Source: Deltaproteobacteria bacterium (GTDB lineage: Bacteria; Desulfobacterota; Anaeroferrophillalia; Anaeroferrophillales; Tharpellaceae). From it: DNA of 6,667 nucleotides. The stretch is taken from contig JAUVDU010000090.1 of assembly GCA_030595135.1 (NCBI GenBank), positions 1 to 6,667 on the forward strand, in the 5' to 3' direction. Below the pieces are notes generated by a model that worked only from the letters and a program-made list of their open reading frames with translations, ran no database searches and was not told the DNA's origin. Shown here piece by piece: positions 1 through 4,601 of this stretch (the first letter of the stretch is position 1; every line of letters starts with the position of its first letter). The translations under genes and the position numbers were made by a program.

Positions 1-229
1 TGGTGCCGCTGATCCGGCCGCTCAGTTCATCCATATCAGCCTGACTGATTTTACCCTTGGCGACTCTTTTGCTTAACGGTTTAGTCACCCAGCGTTCAAA
101 CATGCTGGCTACGAGCTCGTCATTGAGCTCTTTGTAGATTACTTGGTATCCGGCACCGGCAGCATTCAAGGCGATGGCTGCTCCCATAACACCGAAACCG
201 ACCACGCCTATAGTTTTGATTTCACTCAT
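1..229 (-). CDS. 3-hydroxyacyl-CoA (3-hydroxybutyryl-CoA) dehydrogenase, N-terminal part
   Basis: This is the first 76 codons of a gene that runs off the left edge of the window. The protein begins MSEIKTIGVVGFGVMGAAIA, a beta-alpha-beta Rossmann start with the dinucleotide-binding motif GxGxxG at residues 11-16 (G11, G13, G16). An acidic residue (E34) sits at the end of the second strand, where NAD-binding enzymes hold the adenosine ribose. The following helix region, with VAKGKIS near residues 58-64, matches the charged stretch of the 3HCDH NAD-binding domain. The family oxidises L-3-hydroxyacyl-CoA to 3-oxoacyl-CoA with NAD+, in beta-oxidation or, run in reverse, in butyrate-type metabolism; the protein is cytoplasmic. 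The start is supported by AAGGAG (239-244 on the complement), nine bases upstream. Another 3HCDH-family oxidoreductase is possible because the C-terminal substrate domain is not visible. No symbol is given because hbd, fadB-like and paaH-like members cannot be separated from this fragment. Confidence 0.87.
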   Translation of the reverse strand, partial: MSEIKTIGVVGFGVMGAAIALNAAGAGYQVIYKELNDELVASMFERWVTKPLSKRVAKGKISQADMDELSGRISGT

Positions 230-238
230 TTTTTAGCT

Positions 239-244
239 CTCCTT
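239..244 (-). promoter_or_regulatory. Ribosome binding site of the dehydrogenase gene
   Basis: On the minus strand this reads AAGGAG, nine bases before the ATG at 229-227. It fixes that ATG as the start codon. Confidence 0.75.
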
Positions 245-272
245 AATCAAACATTGTTACTTATTTTTCCCG

Positions 273-307
273 ATAGCGTGTTGCAGGCCAGCAGCCGGCA
301 ACGCTAT
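273..307. repeat. Imperfect inverted repeat in the divergent dehydrogenase/ssb intergenic region
   Basis: The left arm ATAGCG-tg-TTGC (273-284) pairs with the right arm GCAACGCTAT (298-307), giving ten base pairs with a two-base bulge around a 13-base loop. A small perfect hairpin, ATCAG-gag-CTGAT, follows at 308-320. Neither is followed by a T-run on either strand, so they do not look like intrinsic terminators. They lie 44 bases or more upstream of the dehydrogenase start on the minus strand, so an operator or a leader-RNA structure for that gene is the likeliest role. That role is inference; the repeat itself is read directly. Confidence 0.5.
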
Positions 308-379
308 ATCAGGAGCTGATTTCACATTTTAAGGTAGAACGCTTTACCAGATTGCAAAAAAAAACACAATATTATTTTC

Positions 380-409
380 TTGAGTTTTTTTCCGGCTTGA
401 TTGTATAGT
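380..409 (+). promoter_or_regulatory. Candidate sigma-70-type promoter for ssb
   Basis: TTGAGT (380-385) and TATAGT (404-409) are separated by 18 bases, a good housekeeping arrangement, and would start transcription about 45-50 bases before the ssb start codon. A nearer TATAAT at 443-448 would put the transcription start inside the ssb ribosome binding site and has no convincing -35 element, so it is less likely. The prediction rests on consensus matching only. Confidence 0.45.
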
Positions 410-463
410 AGGGAAAGACGTATTTAGTCCGTTGGTTTATAGTATAATTTTAAGGGGGATGAA

Positions 464-1009
464 ATGGCAGGTGTAAATAAAGTTATTTTAGTTGGGCATT
501 TGGGGGGCGATCCCGAGATGAAGTATGGCAGCAGCGGTAACGCTTTTACGACTTTTACGATGGCTACCAGTGAGAGCTGGGTCAAGGATGGGCAGAAAGA
601 GGAACGAACCGAGTGGCACCGCATTGTTGCTTTCGGAAAGTTAGCCGAGATTTGTGCCAAATGGCTCCATAAAGGAAAACAGATATATCTTGAAGGCAAA
701 ATTCAGACCCGCTCCTGGGAACAGGATGGCATCAAACGTTATACGACCGAAATTGTTGCCGGTACTATGCAGATGCTGGGCAGTCGCGGTGATAGTAATT
801 ATCAGGGCGGCGGCGCTGGTGGCGGGCAAGGTGGTTTTGGCGGAGGCCAGGGTGGTGGTCAAGGCGGCGGTCAGGGAGGTGGTTTCTCTGGTGGTGGCAG
901 CCAGGGCGGTGGTTTTGCCTCCGGCGGTAATCAGGCAAGCGCTGAAAATTCAGCCCCTTATGGTCAAGCTTCGGTTCCCGATGGTGGGGCGGATGATATT
1001 CCTTTTTAG
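464..1009 (+). CDS. ssb: Single-stranded DNA-binding protein SSB
   Basis: This 181-residue protein is a complete bacterial SSB. It coats single-stranded DNA during replication, recombination and repair, and recruits partner proteins through its C-terminal tip; it acts as a cytoplasmic homotetramer. Residues 1-105 form the OB-fold, opening [18 protein letters not shown]. The block [16 protein letters not shown] (49-64) and the stretch [10 protein letters not shown] (76-85) keep the DNA-stacking aromatics: W39, W51, F57 and W85 line up with E. coli W40, W54, F60 and W88. Residues 115-155 are a very glycine-rich, glutamine-dotted linker. The protein ends DDIPF, the acidic partner-binding tip, so the C-terminus is intact. 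AAGGGGG (452-458) lies five bases before the ATG. The next gene starts 20 bases downstream, suggesting co-transcription. The only unusual point is how regular the Gly/Gln linker is. Confidence 0.97.
   Translation: MAGVNKVILVGHLGGDPEMKYGSSGNAFTTFTMATSESWVKDGQKEERTEWHRIVAFGKLAEICAKWLHKGKQIYLEGKIQTRSWEQDGIKRYTTEIVAGTMQMLGSRGDSNYQGGGAGGGQGGFGGGQGGGQGGGQGGGFSGGGSQGGGFASGGNQASAENSAPYGQASVPDGGADDIPF
806..928 (+). repeat. Gly/Gln-rich low-complexity repeat inside ssb
   Basis: About 41 codons (residues 115-155) encode imperfect repeats of the GGGQ type, with phenylalanine or serine inserted now and then ([13 protein letters not shown]). The bases are near-repeats of ggtggtcaaggcggc. The tract forms the disordered linker between the OB-fold and the acidic tip. 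Repeats like this are prone to change length by slippage, so linker length is likely to vary between strains. Confidence 0.8.
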
Positions 1010-1029
1010 ATAGGTAAAGAGGTTGAAGG

Positions 1030-1974
1030 ATGAATATAGAGCTTAGTTGGGGGTCTTTGGAGGAGGTTAAGCTGGCTGAAGTTGAGCCTGAGCTGGCTTT
1101 TAGTCGAGCCCGCCGTTTTTTGGCGGCATTGAGCCTGGATCGGAGAGATAAACTCTTTGACCTCTACCTTTGTGCTGATCAGCGTAACGCTGCAATCCGT
1201 AATCTGCTTGATCAGCTTGGTAATGTCAGGGTTTTCTCTTCGGCCGGAAATGTTGTCTTTAATCCGAGTCGGCGTCCGGCCGTGATTTTAGCCCATGGTC
1301 CGCACTGTGGGGCGGTTGACTATGTCAAGAAGTTGGGCATGGATAGTTCGTCAAAACCGCCCCAACTGCCGAGTCTGGCCCGGTTTGTGGCTGATGGCAT
1401 TCTTGGCAATGCTCGTCAGCAGCTAGCTCAGATAGCTCCTGAAGCCCGCGGTGGGATTATCTATTTTGATCATGAACAGGGGCTTCTTGAGCTCTATTGC
1501 AATGATGAAGAGAGTCAGCCCTATGCTCAGCACCATGTTGCTGAATTTATCTATCAGGAACTCGCGTTAAGTCTTGAGGGGCGTTTTCCTGCGGCCCAGT
1601 TAGCGGCTCATGCCCGGGAGCAGAACCCGGCTTTTACGCTCGTCTGCCCGCCGCAGATACGTCCCCATGGTTACAACTATTTTGAGGTTAATTTTCAGGG
1701 TGGATACGATTTTCACGGGGTCATAAGAGATTCGATCGCTTACGCCGTAAGTCATGCTCTGGTCGGGCCTGACCAGAGTTTTTCGGAAACTCGGGGGGTG
1801 GTGATCGCTTTTACCGATGAATTGCGGGATAAGCCTGAGGCTCTGCTTGATATCCTGGAGAATGAACGAGTTCACCTCTTAGACTATTTGCAAAGAGGTG
1901 GTGCTATCTATTGTGTCGCCGTCGGCCATCTGCCTTCGGGCAAACGGATCTATCGTTTACAAGCCGCAAGTTGA
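1030..1974 (+). CDS. Uncharacterised protein with a beta-carbonic-anhydrase-like zinc-site signature
   Basis: I do not recognise this 314-residue cytoplasmic protein as a named family. Its N-terminal third resembles a beta-class carbonic anhydrase core. CADQR at 48-52 matches the C-x-D-x-R zinc/dyad motif (C48, D50, R52). SSAGNVV at 70-76 matches the R-N-x-A/G-N strand. AHGPHCGAVDYV at 88-99 resembles the H-x2-C-G-G/A-V zinc motif. Two features differ from true enzymes. The His-Cys spacing is H89-x3-C93, or H92 directly beside C93, instead of H-x2-C. The stretch between the two motifs is about 40 residues instead of 50-56, as if one helix were missing. The C-terminal half (about 140-314) has no motif I can name and lacks signal or membrane segments. 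AAGAGG (1017-1022) lies seven bases before the ATG, and the gene follows ssb closely. It may be a non-catalytic or diverged carbonic anhydrase relative; the fold assignment is inference. Confidence 0.9.
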   Translation: MNIELSWGSLEEVKLAEVEPELAFSRARRFLAALSLDRRDKLFDLYLCADQRNAAIRNLLDQLGNVRVFSSAGNVVFNPSRRPAVILAHGPHCGAVDYVKKLGMDSSSKPPQLPSLARFVADGILGNARQQLAQIAPEARGGIIYFDHEQGLLELYCNDEESQPYAQHHVAEFIYQELALSLEGRFPAAQLAAHAREQNPAFTLVCPPQIRPHGYNYFEVNFQGGYDFHGVIRDSIAYAVSHALVGPDQSFSETRGVVIAFTDELRDKPEALLDILENERVHLLDYLQRGGAIYCVAVGHLPSGKRIYRLQAAS

Positions 1975-1975
1975 T

Positions 1976-2332
1976 TTAAACCAAAGTGTTGATGATCTCG
2001 CCTAATAACTCATCGGCAGTTTGAACGGCTTTAAGGTTGGCCTTGATGGCTTGGGTGGATTCCATGGTCTTGACGTATTCGGTGGCCAGGTCGACGTTGG
2101 ACATCTCCACTTCGACCAACTCCCCTTTTTGGTTTAATTCCATACGTGAGGGCCCGGGATTTGTGTCGATACTGACGGTTGCCGCCGGCGTTCCGGCCGG
2201 GCCTTCTCTAATGGTTACCCGTTCTCCTTTGTAACCGTCGGTATTGAGATTGGCGATATTATTGGCGCTGGCTTGAAGCCGGGTAAAGTGGCTTTGAATG
2301 GCATTTAAGGATGCATTAAGGCTGTTGACCAT
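1976..2332 (-). CDS. Mini flagellar rod/hook-type protein (FlgC/FlgG-like termini only)
   Basis: This 118-residue protein carries the two ends of the flagellar axial family. Residues 1-37 contain the N-terminal rod motif, with ASANNIANLNTDGYKG at 22-37. Residues 77-118 contain the C-terminal motif, with MSNVDLATEYVKTMESTQAI at 77-96 and TADELLGEIINTL at 105-117. In rod and hook proteins (FlgB/C/F/G, FlgE) these termini pair as the D0 coiled coil. Here the joining segment is only about 40 residues, so the protein is shorter than FlgC (about 135-140) and far shorter than FlgG (about 260). The C-terminal half looks closer to FlgG/FlgE than to FlgC, so no symbol is assigned. AGGAG (2341-2345 on the complement) lies seven to eight bases before the ATG. 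No other flagellar gene is in view. It is probably exported by the flagellar type III system, which is inferred from the family. Confidence 0.88.
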   Translation of the reverse strand: MVNSLNASLNAIQSHFTRLQASANNIANLNTDGYKGERVTIREGPAGTPAATVSIDTNPGPSRMELNQKGELVEVEMSNVDLATEYVKTMESTQAIKANLKAVQTADELLGEIINTLV

Positions 2333-2340
2333 GGCAATTT

Positions 2341-2345
2341 CTCCT
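2341..2345 (-). promoter_or_regulatory. Ribosome binding site of the mini flagellar rod/hook gene
   Basis: On the minus strand this reads AGGAG, about eight bases before the ATG at 2332-2330. It supports that start over internal methionines. Confidence 0.7.
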
Positions 2346-2363
2346 GACGTTAAAAAAATCCTC

Positions 2364-2392
2364 TTGACAAGTATCGCTCTTTAAGTTATCTA
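2364..2392 (+). promoter_or_regulatory. Candidate promoter of the tRNA-Phe gene
   Basis: A perfect TTGACA (2364-2369) is followed after 17 bases by TATCTA (2387-2392), which matches only the first half of the -10 consensus. Transcription would begin around 2399, about ten bases before the tRNA. The strong -35 and correct position support it; the weak -10 is the doubt. It sits in the divergent gap with the flagellar-type gene. Confidence 0.6.
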
Positions 2393-2408
2393 GGCCTCCG
2401 CTTGGTTA

Positions 2409-2484
2409 GCCGGGGTAGCTCAGTCGGTAGAGCAGGGGACTGAAAATCCCCGTGTCGGCGGTTCGATTCCGTCCCCCGGCACCA
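2409..2484 (+). tRNA. tRNA-Phe (anticodon GAA)
   Basis: This 76-base gene folds into a full cloverleaf. The acceptor arms are GCCGGGG and CCCCGGC, the D-arm GCTC/GAGC encloses AGTCGGTA, and the anticodon stem is GGGGA/TCCCC with loop CTGAAAA. The anticodon GAA is at 2442-2444. The T-arm GGCGG/CCGTC has one G-U pair and the loop TTCGATT. The discriminator base is A and the CCA end is encoded in the DNA. GAA reads UUC and UUU, so the tRNA carries phenylalanine. It has its own likely promoter and is followed 14 bases later by an intrinsic terminator, so it is a single-gene transcript. Confidence 0.97.
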
Positions 2485-2498
2485 GCATTATCAAGCCT

Positions 2499-2534
2499 AA
2501 GGCGTCCTTTTAAAGGGCGCCTTTTTTGTTTTTT
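2499..2534 (+). terminator. Rho-independent terminator after tRNA-Phe
   Basis: The arms AAGGCGTCCT and AGGGCGCCTT form a ten-base-pair stem with one G-U pair and a five-base loop. The stem runs straight into TTTTTTGTTTTTT (2522-2534). It should end the tRNA transcript and insulate the downstream signalling cluster from it. Confidence 0.92.
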
Positions 2535-2748
2535 GGATCACTGGTAATAACTGGTGGTGGACATTTCTATTATGTTAAATTATGCCTGTCTCTCCTGTCA
2601 ATATAGCATAAATTTTACGTCAAATCCAACTATGTTAGTAGTCTGCTCCAGCATGGCATCTTAACTCTGCTCCTTCATTCCCCTCTTTTCGGCAAAATTT
2701 CAGAAAAATTTATAAATATTTTCAACTATTCAGCGCAGGGGGGGATGG

Positions 2749-2777
2749 TTGCAGAAAAGATAAGGATCGGTTATGTT
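2749..2777 (+). promoter_or_regulatory. Possible promoter of the two-component cluster
   Basis: TTGCAG and TATGTT are spaced 17 bases apart, each matching four of six consensus bases. The position is reasonable, but the AT-rich surroundings make chance matches likely. Confidence 0.25.
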
Positions 2778-2863
2778 GGCTATTATATAACTAATAATAG
2801 TGGAAAGTGCTTTTTGATCCGTATCGAAGGTATTTAAGCCCTGTACTTAGCGGCAAAATTATC

Positions 2864-2869
2864 GAGGAG
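2864..2869 (+). promoter_or_regulatory. Ribosome binding site of the sensor kinase gene
   Basis: GAGGAG lies nine bases before the ATG at 2879-2881. This fixes the start of the sensor gene at 2879, in the frame that encodes the membrane leader. It argues against an upstream GTG at 2807, which has no such site. Confidence 0.75.
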
Positions 2870-2878
2870 CAACATATT

Positions 2879-4223
2879 ATGACACCAGCCACGCAAAGTC
2901 TAAAACGATCGTTGGGTGTGAAAAAATGTGGGTTGATTTTGGCGGCGGTCTGGATAATGTGTGCCCTTTTTGTTTTCGGGGGGGGGCTGTTTCGGTCGCT
3001 GAAAAGGCTGATTTCAAGGTGCTGCCGCATGAGGATTGCAATGGAGAAATCCGTTTTCTGCATTCGACGCCACATTATCCGGAGTGGCCTTTCGCCAAAG
3101 CCTCCCATACCTCCGACGAACTTGCGGAGGAGGTGGCTGTCGCTTTGGTGCAGATGCCGGCGAGCAGTCTGGCGGCTCAAACCGCCAAATGTGCCGGCTG
3201 GACCATTCCGCAGAACTATCGACCGGTGCATGAATGTTTGATGGAGCTTCGCCTCTCCCCTTACGAGAATTACGGCAAGGTTACGTTTGCTGATGTCTTG
3301 CGCCAGTATTGGTTCTGGGTGCTGAGTATCGTGGTTCTGGCAACCCTGATTTTCCTCTTTGTAATTCGTGCTTCTCGTTTGGAAGAGAGGTTGAAACAAT
3401 CCGCCCGGGACGAGGCGGCACTCCAGCAAGCCCATGACGAACTTGAGGAGAAGGTGGCGGAGCGCACTTTCGATCTGGAGGAGGCCAATAAAAGCCTTCA
3501 GGATTGGACAAACTCAAATCGATGTTTATTGCCTCCATGTCACATGAGTTGCGAACCCCGCTCAACTCTATTATTGGTTTCAGTGGATTGTTGTTGCAGG
3601 GGGTGGCCGGAGAGTTGAATGATAAACAGAAAGACAGTATGGAGCGTATTTATCGTTCCGGCAACCACTTGTTGGGATTGATTTCCGATGTTATTGATAT
3701 CTCCAAGATCGAGGCGGGGCGGGTCGACGTTTTCTATGAACCTTTTCCGCTCAAGGAGGTTGTCGAGGAGGCGATCGAGACGATTCGTCCGCAGGCCGAC
3801 GCCAAAGGCTTGGAGCTCGAACTTAATGAAGATGTCTGGCCCCGGATGAATAGTGATCGCAAGCGTCTCTTGCAGTGTCTGCTTAACTATTTAAGTAATG
3901 CGGTGAAATTTAGTGAGGCCGGTAAAGTAAGTTTGACAGTAACGGTAATAGAGGATATGGTGGAGATTCAAGTAAGTGATACCGGGATCGGAATTGCACC
4001 CGATGATATTACGAAACTTTTCGAGGCCTTTGAACGCCTGGATACCCATCTGCGGGTCAAAGCCGGAGGCACCGGGCTTGGCCTCTATTTGACCAAGAAG
4101 ATCGCCGAAGAACTTTTACAGGGCAGCGTTTCAGTCGAGAGTCGTCTCGACGAGGGCAGTACTTTTGCCTTGAGAATACCCTTAGATGTCGCCACTGTTC
4201 AGGAGGATGGTCATGTCAGTTGA
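2879..4223 (+). pseudogene. Membrane sensor histidine kinase with remnant PhnD-like periplasmic domain; two frameshifts
   Basis: The gene is readable only if two missing bases are restored, which would give 448 residues. Frame one (2879 to about 2986) encodes a positively charged N-terminus and a hydrophobic leader, GLILAAVWIMCALFVF (18-33). Frame two (about 2986-3503) encodes a periplasmic segment with FLHSTPHYPEWPFAKASHTS and a CAGWTIPQNYRPVHE block, both typical of the C-terminal end of PhnD-like binding domains in sensor kinases. A second membrane helix (about 144-166) and a coiled coil follow. Frame three (about 3504-4223) encodes a complete HisKA/HATPase core: H223 in SMSHELRTPL, N-box NYLSNAVKF, G1 DTGIGIAPDD, F-box LFEAF and G2 GGTGLGLYL. 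Family members autophosphorylate the histidine and pass phosphate to a receiver, here probably the overlapping response regulator. The first break is at G9 (2978-2986), the second near 3503. Most of the ligand-binding domain is absent. The kinase motifs are pristine, so the damage is either recent or a sequencing artefact. Confidence 0.85.
4201..4206 (+). promoter_or_regulatory. Perfect Shine-Dalgarno of the response regulator
   Basis: AGGAGG lies six bases before the ATG at 4213, inside the end of the kinase gene. It identifies 4213 as the translational start rather than the ATG at 4207 (no spacer) or the one at 4266, which would lack the first receiver strand and acidic pocket. Confidence 0.85.
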
Positions 4224-4601
4224 AAAAAACAGACCGCACTGGTTGTCGAAGACAATGAAGACAATATGGTGCTGATCACGATGCTCTTAAAAAATGCCGG
4301 TTACGAATATATCTGGGCCGATACCGGTCTGAAAGGGGTGGATTTGGCGCTGGAGCAAGAAGCGGATTTTGTTCTACTGGATATCCAATTGTCCGATATT
4401 GAAGGTACTGAAGTATTGAAAAGGATTCGTGCGTTGGACGCAGAGGTTGCCAAAATTCCGATTATCGCCATGACCTCCTATGCAATGGCGGGTGATCGGG
4501 AAAAATTGTTGGCTGCCGGCTGTGACGGCTATATTGAGAAACCGATCGACCCAATGCGGGTGATCAGTCAGATCAGGGCGATTCTGGGAGAGGAAACATG
4601 A
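4213..4601 (+). CDS. Single-domain (CheY-like) response regulator, frame broken at an A-run near its start
   Basis: A perfect Shine-Dalgarno places the start at ATG 4213, but that frame (MSVEKN...) is wrong after 4229. The receiver continues in the -1 frame as KQTALVVEDNEDNMVLI. With one base restored the protein has 129 residues and all receiver features: acidic pair ED near residues 13-14, phosphoacceptor aspartate in LLDIQLSD (near 57), switch threonine in AMTSYAMAGD (near 87) and lysine in EKPID. There is no output domain, so it is a phosphate relay or a protein-protein effector. It overlaps the kinase stop by 11 bases and the next start by four (ATGA), indicating translational coupling. 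The break falls at A AAA AAC (4223-4229), a classic -1 slippery heptamer in the correct register. Either ribosomal frameshifting or a lost A explains it. A truncated product from the ATG at 4266 would lack the acidic pocket and should be inactive. Confidence 0.85.
4223..4229 (+). other. A AAA AAC slippery heptamer at the frame break
   Basis: In the frame set by ATG 4213 the codons read GAA AAA AAC, which places the heptamer A AAA AAC in exact slippery register. A -1 shift here gives AAA AAA CAG ACC GCA and joins the start codon to the full receiver domain. The sequence is directly visible. Whether it works, or simply marks one lost A in a homopolymer, is undecided. No downstream stem-loop or pseudoknot was identified. 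Confidence 0.5.

Larger units (their letters stand above)
2535..2878. other. AT-rich non-coding gap upstream of the two-component cluster
   Basis: No convincing gene is visible on either strand. The stretch is AT-rich and presumably holds the control region of the kinase cluster. It contains a weak inverted repeat, TTATGC (2580-2585) with GCATAA (2606-2611), a run of seven G at 2738-2744, and a possible promoter, TTGCAG (2749-2754) with TATGTT (2772-2777) at 17-base spacing. The last would start transcription about 95 bases before the kinase ATG. No integrase gene, tRNA fragment repeat or insertion-sequence end is seen. Confidence 0.6.

Noticed and set aside
443..448. TATAAT directly before ssb as its -10 element
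   Set aside because: Transcription would start within the ribosome binding site and there is no matching -35 element. The pair at 380-409 fits better.
2409..2600. tRNA-Phe as an integration site for a mobile island carrying the kinase cluster
   Set aside because: No partial repeat of the tRNA 3' end, integrase gene or insertion-sequence end is visible in the window, and the cluster's base use resembles that of its neighbours.
2580..2611. TTATGC/GCATAA inverted repeat as an operator or RNA element
   Set aside because: Six pairs around a 20-base AT-rich loop is close to chance expectation, so it is mentioned only in the gap description.
2738..2753. Possible sigma-54 promoter (GG and GC twelve bases apart)
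   Set aside because: The GG comes from a run of seven G, so the spacing match is easy to obtain by chance, and the rest of the -24 element (TGGCAC) is not present.
2807..3241. Long open frame starting upstream of the kinase at a GTG and running past the G-run
   Set aside because: It has no ribosome site at 2807. Its first 24 codons look unlike protein, and beyond the G-run it reads basic, unstructured sequence while the adjacent frame matches sensor-domain motifs. Only the part from 2879 to the G-run is kept.
2791..3435. Long minus-strand open frame opposite the sensor kinase
   Set aside because: It is antisense to a recognisable kinase, has no domain, and arises from codon bias on the coding strand.
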